Origin: Akkermansiaceae bacterium UBA2367
GTDB lineage: Bacteria > Verrucomicrobiota > Verrucomicrobiia > Verrucomicrobiales > DEV007
NCBI GenBank assembly: GCA_002344525.1
Contig: DDTJ01000066.1
Span: forward strand, 1-14,033
DNA: 14,033 nucleotides
Reading direction: 5' to 3'
Position 1 is the first letter of the stretch, and every line of letters starts with the position of its first letter. The notes beneath the pieces were generated by a model. It saw only the letters and a list, made by a program, of their open reading frames with translations. It searched no databases and was not told where the DNA came from. Below are positions 5,344 to 12,467 of the stretch, piece after piece. Position numbers and translations under genes: made by a program.

Positions 5344-6983
5344 ATCCCGCCACCGGGAGGTTCGACCGGCTGCGTGCCGGAGGCGGGTTTGCGGGCCTTC
5401 GCCTTCGCCCCCTTCGTCCCGCCGTTGTCGTCGAGCTTGGGATACTCGATGCGGGTGTGCATCATGCTCCGAAGAGTGGTGGCGAAGCTCTTCTTGATGG
5501 TGGCGAGGTCGGCGAGGGTCAGGGCCGCGTCGTCGAGCTGACCGTCGTTGAGCCGCTCCTTGAAAATGTCGTCGATGAGCTCGTCGATCTTTTTCGGAGT
5601 CGGCTTCTGGAGGCTGCGCGAGGCGCTTTCGACGGAGTCGGCGAGGCTGATGATGGCGCTCTCGCGGGTGCGCGGCTTCGGCCCGGGATAGCGGAAGCTC
5701 TCCTCCTTCACGTCGGGGATGTCGTCCTCGTGCGCCTTGCCCTCCTCGACCTGGCGTTCGACCTCCTCGCGCTGTTTCAGGGCGCGGTGGTAGAAGAACC
5801 GGATCAGGGAGGTGCCGTGGTGCTCGCGGATGACGTTGATGATCTCCTCGTTCAGCTTGTGCTTGATCGCGAGATCGACGCCGTCCTTGACGTGGGCGGT
5901 CACGACGAGGGCGCTCATGCTCGGGGTGAGGTCGTCGTGGGGGTTGTGGCCGTCGCCGATGTTCTCGATGAAGTAGGCGGGCTTCTTCATCTTCCCGATG
6001 TCGTGGAAGTAGGAGCAGACCCGGCACATCGCGGCGCGCGCGTCCACGGCCTCGGCGGCGGTCTCGGCGAGGGTGGCCACGACGAGGCTGTGGTGGTAGG
6101 TGCCGGGCGCCTCGATCGTCATCTGGCGGAGGAGCGGATGGTTCAGGTCGGCCAGCTCGATCCAGGAGACGTGGGTGGTGATGCGGAAGGCGGCCTCGAC
6201 GAGGGGGAGCAGGCCGCTCACGAGCACGGCGGTGAGGGTGGAGACAAGGAGGGCGGCGAGGGTCTGCTTCGCCACCAGCGTCCACTGCGCTGCCGGGGCG
6301 GAGAGGGCGGGCCACTGGATCTGCCCGAGGACGGTGGCGAGGAGGACGCAGGCGACGCCGGAGTAGAGCCCCGCCATGACAAGGCGGCTGCGGCGGCGCA
6401 CTTTGTTGGTGAGGTAGATCGCGACGAAGCCGCAGATCATCGAGAAGATCACGAAGTAGAAAGCCTCGCCCTTTTCCACCGTCATCGCCCCGAAGAGGCT
6501 CGAATAGACCACCGCGAAGGTGCCGTGTCGCCGCCCCACGAGGAGGGAGACGAGGATGGGCACGAAGAGGTAGGGCTCGACGAGGAAGCGGAAGCCGCCC
6601 CCCGGCGAGAAGGCCAGGGCGACATGCTCGCTCAGCTTCACGAGCATGAGCTGCGCGAGAATGACGAAGAGGATGAGGCCGATGCGAGAATTCTGGTGGA
6701 AGGTATGGGGCAGGCTGACGTGCCAATGCACCGCGAGGGTCGCCGAGACGACGGTGACGACGACGAAGGCTTGGAGGCGGTTGTCCGCGAAGATCGCCCC
6801 GGGATTAGAGGAGAGCACGATCCAGAGCGAGACGAGCAGGGCGAAGCCGACGAAGAGCAGGCTGCTCACCTGCCAGCCGGAGCGCAGCATCTCCGACCAG
6901 GCGGTGTCGGTGAGCTTGCGCCGTCTCTGGCCGCTGGAGAACCCGCGGCTCTGGAGTCGCTTCTGGGAGAGGAAATGGAACAT
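5340..6983 (-). CDS. pgpH: 7TM-HD membrane phosphodiesterase, PgpH-like, lacking the large extracytoplasmic domain
   Basis: A 547-residue protein with about seven or eight membrane spans (roughly 38-58, 70-88, 101-118, 135-150, 154-168, 174-193, 203-221, 238-262) followed by a cytoplasmic HD phosphohydrolase domain (about 290-515). Catalytic and metal motifs are complete: TYHHSL (His297/298), YFHDIGK (327-330 HDIG), TAHVKDG (His364), REHHGTS (His388/389) and ADSVES (Asp449). PgpH proteins degrade the second messenger c-di-AMP to pApA. Full-length members have a domain of about 250 residues between the first span and the 7TM block; here only some ten residues separate them (SSNPGAIFADN). The C-terminal tail (515-547) is basic, then Gly/Pro-rich. 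No Shine-Dalgarno is visible before the ATG at 6983, and the MITE-like element begins 15 nt upstream. c-di-AMP is the likely but untested substrate. Confidence 0.92.
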   Translation of the reverse strand: MFHFLSQKRLQSRGFSSGQRRRKLTDTAWSEMLRSGWQVSSLLFVGFALLVSLWIVLSSNPGAIFADNRLQAFVVVTVVSATLAVHWHVSLPHTFHQNSRIGLILFVILAQLMLVKLSEHVALAFSPGGGFRFLVEPYLFVPILVSLLVGRRHGTFAVVYSSLFGAMTVEKGEAFYFVIFSMICGFVAIYLTNKVRRRSRLVMAGLYSGVACVLLATVLGQIQWPALSAPAAQWTLVAKQTLAALLVSTLTAVLVSGLLPLVEAAFRITTHVSWIELADLNHPLLRQMTIEAPGTYHHSLVVATLAETAAEAVDARAAMCRVCSYFHDIGKMKKPAYFIENIGDGHNPHDDLTPSMSALVVTAHVKDGVDLAIKHKLNEEIINVIREHHGTSLIRFFYHRALKQREEVERQVEEGKAHEDDIPDVKEESFRYPGPKPRTRESAIISLADSVESASRSLQKPTPKKIDELIDDIFKERLNDGQLDDAALTLADLATIKKSFATTLRSMMHTRIEYPKLDDNGGTKGAKAKARKPASGTQPVEPPGGGI

Positions 6984-6998
6984 GGGCGGTCTGTCTGC

Positions 6999-7032
6999 CT
7001 AGGAGACTGTTGAAAAACCCCGTGATGAAAAA
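6999..7032 (+). repeat. Left terminal inverted repeat of the MITE-like element
   Basis: Thirty-four bases pairing with 7213-7246: 24 identical, a 2-base mismatch (TG against CA in the opposite arm), then 8 identical (ATGAAAAA). Confidence 0.9.
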
Positions 7033-7040
7033 CGGCGAGT

Positions 7041-7121
7041 CCTTTTCCCGACTGGCGAGGCGCGACGAAGGAGTGGAGTGGGCTCCATGACTGAGGAGCA
7101 ACGAAGCCAGTCGGGAAAAGG
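7041..7121. repeat. Internal 16-bp perfect inverted repeat of the MITE-like element
   Basis: CCTTTTCCCGACTGGC (7041-7056) is the exact reverse complement of GCCAGTCGGGAAAAGG (7106-7121), with a 49-nt loop. Further hairpins to its right are CCGAC/GTCGG (7123-7141), GCCTGC/GCAGGC near 7160-7176 and GCTGGC/GCCAGC near 7183-7196. The transcript would be highly structured. Confidence 0.85.
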
Positions 7122-7212
7122 GCCGACGCCCGAAGGGTCGGTCCACAACCGCCCCGGCCTGCCTGCGCATGCAGGCGGAGCCGCTGGCTTGCCAGCCGAA
7201 AGCACAATCAGA

Positions 7213-7246
7213 TTTTTCATTGCGGGGTTTTTCAACAGTCTCCTAG
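7213..7246 (-). repeat. Right terminal inverted repeat of the MITE-like element
   Basis: Reverse complement of the left repeat with two mismatches; it ends in CTAG at 7243-7246. Confidence 0.9.
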
Positions 7247-7339
7247 CCTCCCTCGCGGTCGGGGAAGGGCGGTCGTTTCGTGGCGCTATTCTTCCCCGCT
7301 TTCGCGATGGAGACAAGCGGAATCGCGAGATCGAATTGT
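7247..7339. other. Intergenic remainder between the MITE-like element and queA
   Basis: Ninety-three bases with no supported gene. One small hairpin, CGCGAT/ATCGCG with a 13-nt loop, lies about 20 nt beyond the queA stop, without a U-tract on the minus strand, so I do not call a terminator. Confidence 0.4.
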
Positions 7340-8320
7340 TCAAATGATCAACATGCAGTCGCCGTAGCTGAAGAAGCGGTATCGTTCCCGCACCGCCTCG
7401 CGGTAGGCTTCGAGGACGAGCTCCCGGCCAGCGAAGGCGCTCACGAGCATGAGCAGGGTCGATTTGGGCAGGTGGAAATTCGTGAGCAGGGCGTTGACAG
7501 CGCGGAACTCGTAGGGCGGATGGATGAAAATGTCGGTCTCGCCCGATCCCGGCCTCAGCTCGCCGCTCCCCTCGCGGGCGCAGGTTTCGAGGACGCGCAC
7601 CACGGTGGTCCCTACGGCGAGGGTGCGTCGGCTCGCCGTGATCGCGGCGGCGGTTTCGGGGCTGAGTCCGTAGCGTTCGGAGTGCATGCGGTGCCCGTCG
7701 AGGGTCTCGCTGGAGACGGGGCGGAAGGTGCCGATGCCGACGTGCAGGGTAACGAAGGCGTGGGGCAGGGCGGCGAGCGTCTCCGCCGGAAAATGCAGCC
7801 CTGCCGTGGGCGCGGCGATGGCCCCCGGCTCCCGCGCGAACACCGTCTGGTAGCGCTCGCGGTCGTCCCCGGTGTCGGGGCGGCGGATGTAGGGCGGCAG
7901 GGCAAGGTGGCCGTGGGCCGTCTCGTCGGGGGCGCGGTCGAAGGCGATGATGCGCTCGCCCCCGTCCTCGCAAACCGACAGCACCGTCCCGGCGCAGCCG
8001 CCGATGGTGATGACATGGCCGGGTTTGAAGCGTTTCCCCGGGCGCACGAGGCATTTCCAAGTGCGTTCGTCGAGCGCGTCGAGGCGGAGGATCTCGCTCC
8101 GCCCGTCGTCGGAGAAGAAGCGGGCCGCGACGACGCGGGTGTCGTTGAGGACGAGGAGATCATCCTTTTCCACATATCCCGGGAAATCGGAGAAGCGCCG
8201 GTGCGAGACCGTGCCCGCGGCCCGGTCGAGGACCATCAGGCGCGATTCGCCCCGCCGCTCGGGCGGGTGCTGGGCGATGAGCTCCTCAGGAAGCTCGTAG
8301 TCGAAATCGGAAGTCCGCAT
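7340..8320 (-). CDS. queA: S-adenosylmethionine:tRNA ribosyltransferase-isomerase QueA
   Basis: A 326-residue enzyme that moves the ribosyl part of S-adenosylmethionine onto 7-aminomethyl-7-deazaguanine in tRNA, making epoxyqueuosine in the queuosine pathway. Family motifs run in order: DFDYELPEELIAQHP (5-19), SRLMVLDR, DDLLVLNDTRVVAARFF (53-69), LVRPGKRFKPG, APTAGLHFPAETL (170-182), VGIGTFRPVSSETLDGHRMHSE (194-215), VGTTVVRVLET (236-246), TDIFIHPPYEF (262-272) and NFHLPKSTLLMLVSAFAG (281-298), ending in RFFSYGDCMLI. It is at the short end for QueA (usually about 340-355); the missing length seems to be in the small inserted domain near 70-130. The ATG at 8320 matches the family N-terminus; an earlier in-frame ATG at 8359 adds 13 unconserved residues. 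Other queuosine genes are not in the window. Confidence 0.97.
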   Translation of the reverse strand: MRTSDFDYELPEELIAQHPPERRGESRLMVLDRAAGTVSHRRFSDFPGYVEKDDLLVLNDTRVVAARFFSDDGRSEILRLDALDERTWKCLVRPGKRFKPGHVITIGGCAGTVLSVCEDGGERIIAFDRAPDETAHGHLALPPYIRRPDTGDDRERYQTVFAREPGAIAAPTAGLHFPAETLAALPHAFVTLHVGIGTFRPVSSETLDGHRMHSERYGLSPETAAAITASRRTLAVGTTVVRVLETCAREGSGELRPGSGETDIFIHPPYEFRAVNALLTNFHLPKSTLLMLVSAFAGRELVLEAYREAVRERYRFFSYGDCMLII

Positions 8321-8478
8321 CGTGGCGGGAAGGCTGCGCCAGAAACGGGGTTTCCTCAAGCCTTGACCTCAAGAGCCACCTGCGCATCTCCGGCTCCTTG
8401 ACCGAGCGCAAGGCGGGCCATGGGGGACGTGCGGGATTTCGCTCGCCTCCGGGGCTTCCCGGGGATACCGTCCGCCCC

Positions 8479-8970
8479 ATGATCGACCAAGTCCGCGAAC
8501 ACCTCCGCCTCCTCTCGGTCTTCCACTATGTGGTTGGCGGGATCGGGTATCTCTTTTCGCTTATCCCCGTCATCCACTTGGTCATGGGGATCTTCTTCCT
8601 TTTCATGCCGGAGGAGGCGTTCCACCCGGCCCCTTCCCCGGCCGCGGGTTCCGAGACGGCGGAGTCCTCGACCGTGCCGCGACCCGACGAACTGTTCCCC
8701 GTGAAGCTTTTCGGACTGATGTTCACCCTGATTCCCGCAGTCATCATCCTGTCGGGATTCATCTTCTCGACGCTGGTCGTGGTCGCCGGGAAGCGCCTCG
8801 CCGCCCATCGTTCGCATACCTACTGCCTGGTCATGGCGGGAGTCGAATGCGTCTTCATGCCCTTCGGCACCGTGCTCGGGGTTTTCACGATCCTGACCTT
8901 GCTCAAACCCGAGGCGAGGCAGTTGTTTGGACTCCCGCCGACTACGGCCATCGGCGAGCAAGGGGCGTGA
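8479..8970 (+). CDS. Small integral membrane protein, unknown function
   Basis: A 163-residue protein. An amphipathic start (MIDQVREHLRLLSVFHYVVG) leads into a long hydrophobic stretch at 14-43 that could hold one or two spans; a polar Pro/Ser/Thr-rich loop follows (46-72), then hydrophobic segments at about 76-104 and 116-142. The pattern 'HY.VGGI.YLFSLIP.IHL..G' and the ending 'C.F.PFGTVLGVFTI..LLKPEARQLFG' resemble a family of uncharacterised membrane proteins I recall from varied bacteria, so it is unlikely to be a chance frame. The ATG at 8479 is chosen because upstream in-frame sequence is Arg/Gly-rich and unlike a membrane protein start. The gene is divergent from queA and convergent with the next gene, so it is probably transcribed alone. 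No function is assigned. Confidence 0.8.
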   Translation: MIDQVREHLRLLSVFHYVVGGIGYLFSLIPVIHLVMGIFFLFMPEEAFHPAPSPAAGSETAESSTVPRPDELFPVKLFGLMFTLIPAVIILSGFIFSTLVVVAGKRLAAHRSHTYCLVMAGVECVFMPFGTVLGVFTILTLLKPEARQLFGLPPTTAIGEQGA

Positions 8971-9006
8971 GGGCTGAAAAGGAAATTCATGTCAGCACCC
9001 CATCCG

Positions 9007-10341
9007 TCAGGGCAACTCTGAAAGCGCTTTCCGCTCGACAACGAATTTGTCCGGGAGCGCTTTCACCTCCCATTTGCAGTCTTTGAGAAAAACGGTGCGC
9101 GTGATGGCCGAGGCAAAGACCAAGGGTTGCGGGTCGCCGATGAAACGGCAGTCTTCGAACGAGCAATGGTCGAGGAGGCTGAGCACGCTGACGGGAATGA
9201 CGCACTTGCGAAAGTGCGTGTTTCTCACCATGGCCCAGTCCTGTCCGGCGACTTCGGAAGGCTCGTCCTCCTTTTCGTATTCGATCGAAGGGAATTTGAC
9301 CCGTTCCACATGGCAATCCACCATTTGCAAACCGAAGTGCCTCGAATTCCAATGTTCCACGAAAGAACCCTCGATCCGGCATTCACGAAACTGCCAGCGG
9401 GACATGAACCGGCCTCCGAACCATCCGCCCCCCTTTCCTAGGTACATGTCTTTGAAAAGGCACTTCTCAAAATAGAAGCGGGTGCCGAGATCCCCTCGGA
9501 AGATGAATCCGTTAAATTGCGCCTCTCGGGCCGAAAGGGTCGAGTTCCCGACGATCCAGCGGGCTTTTTCGTCCGCGCCGCGGAAGATGGAGCCCGGCAG
9601 CACTTGGATTTCCCGGCCTTTCATTCCCTCCACGCTGCGGGTTCCTTCGATCCGGTAATTCGCGGGCGGAAGGGCGATTTTGGGTGGCCACGTGTCTTGC
9701 TTGAAAATGTTGCCTTCCACAGGGGCGTGCTGCATGGATGGAACGGGATCAAACTTTGCGAGAACCGTTGAGTCCGCGGCCGGGCTTGAGACAGCGGGCG
9801 GAGCGCCCTTGTCCATGCTTTGCCGGACCCGATCCGCCTCCTTCTTTGCCAGGATCGCGGTATCGATGTCTCCCGCGCGGGTGAGATCCTCCTGGAGGAT
9901 TTCCAATTGCTTCAAATAAGCGTCGAGCAGCCGGGCGGTTTTCTCTTTTTCGCTCGTGTCGATGGGGGCGCGGGATTCCATGTAGATCGCCCTGAGGCGA
10001 CTCAGATCGGAAATGTCATCCGAGCCAAGGGTCCCGGATTCGACGAACAGCTCACGCTCCTTTCGAACGGCGAGGAGATTTTCCAGATCGCCCTTGTCCC
10101 GCAGGTCCTCCTCCAGCTTCTGGAGCGCTCCCACGTATTTCTCGCCGAGAGCCGAGCGGTTTTTTTCCAATTCCACACGGATCTCTTCGGAAGCGGCGTC
10201 GAATTTCTTCCTCAACTCCTCCCATTTTTGAGCGGGATCGTTCCCCACGACCACCGATCCATCGCCCGAGAGAAGCGCGCAGAGCAGAAAAACCACGAAG
10301 GCGTTCCGGAGAGGATTGCCGCATAGACGTTCGAGCTTCAT
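9007..10341 (-). CDS. Secreted coiled-coil protein with C-terminal repeat (beta-helix-like) region, unknown function
   Basis: A 444-residue protein. Residues 1-33 fit a signal peptide (basic start, hydrophobic 13-24). Residues 35-178 are charged and helical and hold two copies of a helix-turn-helix unit, about 69-100 (LQKLEEDLRDKGDLENLLAVRKE) in part and 140-175 (LEILQEDLTRAGDIDTAILAKKE in part); such 'L..L...L...GDL..A..v..e' units are, in my recall, frequent in secreted PVC-group proteins. After a Pro/Ala-rich linker (179-215), residues 225-425 repeat short strands with F and C at regular steps (FYFEKCLFKDM, WQFRECRIEG, LQMVDCHVERVKF, CSFEDCRF, VFLKDCKW), which suggests a right-handed beta-helix. 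The ATG at 10341 starts the signal peptide; the frame stays open far upstream, but only as a shadow of other genes. It has lower GC than its neighbours and is divergent from the pseudo-caspase gene. Confidence 0.82.
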   Translation of the reverse strand: MKLERLCGNPLRNAFVVFLLCALLSGDGSVVVGNDPAQKWEELRKKFDAASEEIRVELEKNRSALGEKYVGALQKLEEDLRDKGDLENLLAVRKERELFVESGTLGSDDISDLSRLRAIYMESRAPIDTSEKEKTARLLDAYLKQLEILQEDLTRAGDIDTAILAKKEADRVRQSMDKGAPPAVSSPAADSTVLAKFDPVPSMQHAPVEGNIFKQDTWPPKIALPPANYRIEGTRSVEGMKGREIQVLPGSIFRGADEKARWIVGNSTLSAREAQFNGFIFRGDLGTRFYFEKCLFKDMYLGKGGGWFGGRFMSRWQFRECRIEGSFVEHWNSRHFGLQMVDCHVERVKFPSIEYEKEDEPSEVAGQDWAMVRNTHFRKCVIPVSVLSLLDHCSFEDCRFIGDPQPLVFASAITRTVFLKDCKWEVKALPDKFVVERKALSELP

Positions 10342-10349
10342 CACCAACG

Positions 10350-10379
10350 ATCTTGGACTTGGGAGCGCGCTTCGGTCAA
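10350..10379 (-). promoter_or_regulatory. Weak candidate promoter of the coiled-coil/repeat gene
   Basis: On the minus strand, TTGACC (10379-10374), an 18-nt spacer and CAAGAT (10355-10350) end 8 nt before the ATG at 10341. The -35 box is good and the -10 matches three of six. The layout resembles the stronger promoter at 601-630. Confidence 0.3.
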
Positions 10380-10388
10380 CTCTTTTTG

Positions 10389-10424
10389 GCAATGGCCTTT
10401 CCAGACGGACATGCGGGCCATTGC
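10389..10424. promoter_or_regulatory. Perfect 9-bp inverted repeat between divergent genes; possible operator
   Basis: GCAATGGCC (10389-10397) and GGCCATTGC (10416-10424) are exact reverse complements, with an 18-bp gap. The centre-to-centre distance of 27 bp is a little over two and a half helical turns. The site lies between the two divergent candidate promoters, touching the plus-strand -35 box. It could be a regulator-binding site or an RNA hairpin in the minus-strand direction. Confidence 0.4.
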
Positions 10425-10449
10425 GTTTTCGGACTCTTCTGGATAAGGT
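10421..10449 (+). promoter_or_regulatory. Weak candidate promoter of the pseudo-caspase gene
   Basis: TTGCGT (10421-10426), a 17-nt spacer and TAAGGT (10444-10449). Both boxes are poor to moderate. Transcription would begin near 10456, just before an in-frame ATG at 10459 and 48 nt before the preferred start at 10504. Confidence 0.25.
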
Positions 10450-10503
10450 GGGATCTGGATGTTCGACGGCGTCCGTTCCGAACCCGCCTCCCTTGTCCCC
10501 GCC

Positions 10504-11472
10504 ATGCTCCGGGTCCTCCCCTTCCTCTCCCTTCTGCTCCTTCTCCCCGCCCTGTGCGCCGGGTCGGAGCTGAAAATCCTCGTCGTCGTGGGTGGCGGCG
10601 GCACGGAGGAGTTCGGGAAGGTCTTCGAGGAGACCGCCGCCCTCTGGACCGACGCGGCCGGGCGCGGAGGGGCGGCGATCGAGGTGATCGGGCTCGACCC
10701 TGCGGACGAGGGCGGTCCGGTCGACAAGGAGCGGCTGGAGGCGGCGCTCGCCGGGGAGCGCTCGCCGGAGCTTTGGCTCGTCTTCGTCGGGCACGGCACC
10801 TTCGACCAGCGCGAGGTGAAGTTCAATCTGCGCGGCCCCGACGTCACCGACCGCGAGATCGCCTCGTGGCTTGAGGCTTATCCGGGCCGACTCGCGGTGG
10901 TCAACACCGCTTCGACGAGCGGCTCCTTCGTCCGCGCCTTGAGCCGACCGGGGCGCGTCGTCATCACAGCGACGAAGAACGAGGGCGAGCAGAGCTACGC
11001 GCGTTTCGGCAAGTTTTTCGCCGAGGCCGTCAGCGGGGCCGGGGAGGCCGATCTCGACAACGACCGGCAGGTCTCCCTGCTCGAAGCTTTCCTCCATGCC
11101 TCCGGTCGCGTCGCCGACTTCTACAAAGGCGAAGGGCGCATCGCCACCGAGCACGCCTTGATCGACGACAACGGCGACGGGCTCGGCTCGCGTTCGGAAT
11201 GGTACGAGGGCACCACCCCGATCCAGACGCCCGCGCCCGAGGCCAAGCCCGATGGAGACCTCGCCGCGCAGCGGGTGCTGGTGAAGAACGCCTCCGAACG
11301 CCTCCTCACTCCCGAGCAACGCGAGCGGCGCGACAGGCTGGAGCGGCAAGTCCTGGAGCTGCGCCGGGCCAAGGCCTCTCTGGGCGAGGCGGATTATTAC
11401 GCGAAGCTGGAGGCCCTCCTCCTCGAACTGGCGCGCCTCTACGACGCGGTCGGGCAACCGGGGGACAGTTGA
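10504..11472 (+). CDS. Secreted caspase-fold protein without the catalytic cysteine (clan CD pseudo-peptidase)
   Basis: A 322-residue protein. Residues 1-19 form a signal peptide (MLRVLPFLSLLLLLPALCAG). Residues 22-225 look like a clan CD (caspase/legumain) fold: a first strand KILVVVGG, a third strand LWLVFVGHGTFDQ with the His-Gly pair (97-98), then LAVVNTASTSGSF, where clan CD enzymes have 'D-A-C-x-S-G'. The Cys position is Ser137, so thiol protease activity is not expected. ARFGKFFAEAV, a 'DLDNDRQVSLLEAFLHA' segment and EHALIDDNGDG (acidic, possibly Ca-binding) follow. Residues 255-318 are a charged coiled coil. The ATG at 10504 is chosen for its signal peptide; an in-frame ATG at 10459 adds an acidic 15-residue stretch. 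It is the first gene of a plus-strand run of secreted proteins. The fold is inferred from motifs; its function is unknown. Confidence 0.8.
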   Translation: MLRVLPFLSLLLLLPALCAGSELKILVVVGGGGTEEFGKVFEETAALWTDAAGRGGAAIEVIGLDPADEGGPVDKERLEAALAGERSPELWLVFVGHGTFDQREVKFNLRGPDVTDREIASWLEAYPGRLAVVNTASTSGSFVRALSRPGRVVITATKNEGEQSYARFGKFFAEAVSGAGEADLDNDRQVSLLEAFLHASGRVADFYKGEGRIATEHALIDDNGDGLGSRSEWYEGTTPIQTPAPEAKPDGDLAAQRVLVKNASERLLTPEQRERRDRLERQVLELRRAKASLGEADYYAKLEALLLELARLYDAVGQPGDS

Positions 11473-11523
11473 GCGAGACGCCTCGGGGCCTTTCCAATAT
11501 CCCGCCGCCATGCGGATGCCCGA

Positions 11524-11551
11524 TTGATCCGCGGCCGTTTTCTGCGATAGT
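11524..11551 (+). promoter_or_regulatory. Candidate extended -10 promoter ahead of the helical secreted protein
   Basis: TTGATC (11524-11529), a 16-nt spacer and GATAGT (11546-11551), with TG at 11543-11544 giving an extended -10 form. The -10 box ends 15 nt before the ATG at 11567, leaving a leader of about 8 nt. The 94-nt gap after the previous gene is large enough for a separate promoter. Confidence 0.35.
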
Positions 11552-11566
11552 TCGTGGATTGCCGAT

Positions 11567-12436
11567 ATGACCGAAACGCTCCAGCCGCTTCCCGTCGCCC
11601 TTCTCCGCCCCCTCGCCGCCTTGGCTCTGGTCGGGGGCGTCCCGAGTTTTTTCGCGCAGGACGGCCCTCCCGGCGCGGCGGCGCCCGAGCGTATCGACTT
11701 GACGAATTTCCCCGGCGAACTCGTCGACAAGGTCGTCGTGCCGATCCCGGCGGAAATCTTCGCGGTGCTCGACAAGCTCGACGAGACCGACTGGAACAGC
11801 GGCATCGCCCTGCCCCCCGAGCATGAGCGGGGCGGGCCTCTCCCCATCCTCGCCCTGTCCTTCGGCGGCCTCGTCGCCGAGGGCTTCATCGCGGTGCAGG
11901 CGAAGAACGCGGAGGAGATCGAGACCATCGGTCGGCGCGTCCTTTCCCTCTCCGAGCCGCTGGGGCTGGCCACCGAGGTCCGCGCCCACAGCCTCGCGAT
12001 CATCGAGGCGGCGCGCCAGCGCGACTGGGGGAAGGTGCGCGACGAGCTCGACCTGACCTTGCAGACGGTGCGCACGACGATGGAGCGGAAGCTGCGCGAC
12101 GACCAGCTCGCCGGGCTCGTCAGCCTCGGGGGCTGGCTGCGCGGGACGAACGTGGTCACCTCCTTCATCGGCGAATCCTACAGCGAGGACAAGGCCGAGC
12201 TGCTGCACCAGCCCGCGCTGGTCGCCCATTTCCGCGAGCTGATCGCCTCGGTCAGCGGCCCCGCCGCCGATTCACCCGCGATCCGCGCCCTCTCCACCGG
12301 GCTGGCCCGTCTGGAGGCCATCGTGGCCGAGCCGGGCGGCCTCGCCGAGGAGGACGTGAACCAGCTTCGCGACATCAGCCACTCCCTGCTGGAGGAGTTC
12401 TACTTCGAGAAAACGCCCGCCGCCCCCGCGAACTGA
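11567..12436 (+). CDS. Secreted all-helical protein, unknown function
   Basis: A 289-residue protein I do not recognise by function. Residues 1-30 contain a hydrophobic stretch (about 10-28) ending in FFA before QDG, a plausible signal peptide. After a Gly/Ala/Pro linker, from about residue 42 onward (ERIDLTNFPGELVDKVVVPIPAEIFAVLDKL, in part) the protein is predicted by eye to be nearly all helix, with regular Leu/Ala and Glu/Lys spacing to about 280. There are no Cys residues and no metal or catalytic motif that I can see. The helix pairs may form a scaffold or tetratricopeptide-like solenoid, but no TPR consensus is clear. A start at the ATG of 11567 gives the whole signal peptide. The next gene begins 31 nt downstream, so the two are probably cotranscribed. 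Codon use is GC-rich at third positions, as in real genes of this window. Confidence 0.8.
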   Translation: MTETLQPLPVALLRPLAALALVGGVPSFFAQDGPPGAAAPERIDLTNFPGELVDKVVVPIPAEIFAVLDKLDETDWNSGIALPPEHERGGPLPILALSFGGLVAEGFIAVQAKNAEEIETIGRRVLSLSEPLGLATEVRAHSLAIIEAARQRDWGKVRDELDLTLQTVRTTMERKLRDDQLAGLVSLGGWLRGTNVVTSFIGESYSEDKAELLHQPALVAHFRELIASVSGPAADSPAIRALSTGLARLEAIVAEPGGLAEEDVNQLRDISHSLLEEFYFEKTPAAPAN

Positions 12437-12467
12437 CCCTCTTTCGTCCCCCACCCGACCCTCTTGG

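Larger units (their letters stand above)
6999..7246. mobile_element. MITE-like non-coding element, 248 bp, bounded by 34-bp inverted repeats
   Basis: Both ends carry CTAGGAGACTGTTGAAAAA reading inward, continuing to a 34-bp terminal inverted repeat with 32 matches. The outermost CTAG at each end may be a 4-bp target duplication, leaving GAGACTG as the true tip. Inside is a second, perfect 16-bp inverted repeat and several smaller hairpins; there is no transposase frame. This is the form of a miniature inverted-repeat transposable element moved in trans. The TGTTGAAAAA tip resembles ends I recall from several DDE transposon families, but I cannot assign one. The element lies between queA and the HD gene, so it may separate their transcription or add a structured leader. 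Together with 7247-7339 it fills the longest gap without genes in the window. Confidence 0.75.

Noticed and set aside
4867..6726. Long minus-strand frame joining ybeY with 460 upstream residues
   Set aside because: The upstream part is an Arg/Pro/His-rich out-of-frame reading of the HD gene; ybeY starts at 5343.
5304..7013. 569-residue plus-strand frame opposite the HD gene
   Set aside because: It is antisense to a gene with intact motifs and has the Glu/Asp/Gly/Ala-rich composition of GC-rich shadow frames.
7078..7347. 89-residue plus-strand frame inside the MITE-like element
   Set aside because: It crosses hairpins and the right repeat, has no transposase-like feature and runs into the queA 3' end.
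10342..12168. Extension of the coiled-coil/repeat gene frame far upstream on the minus strand, giving a protein of over 1000 residues
   Set aside because: The extra part is antisense to the secreted genes, low in complexity and Arg/Gly-rich; the signal peptide begins at 10341.
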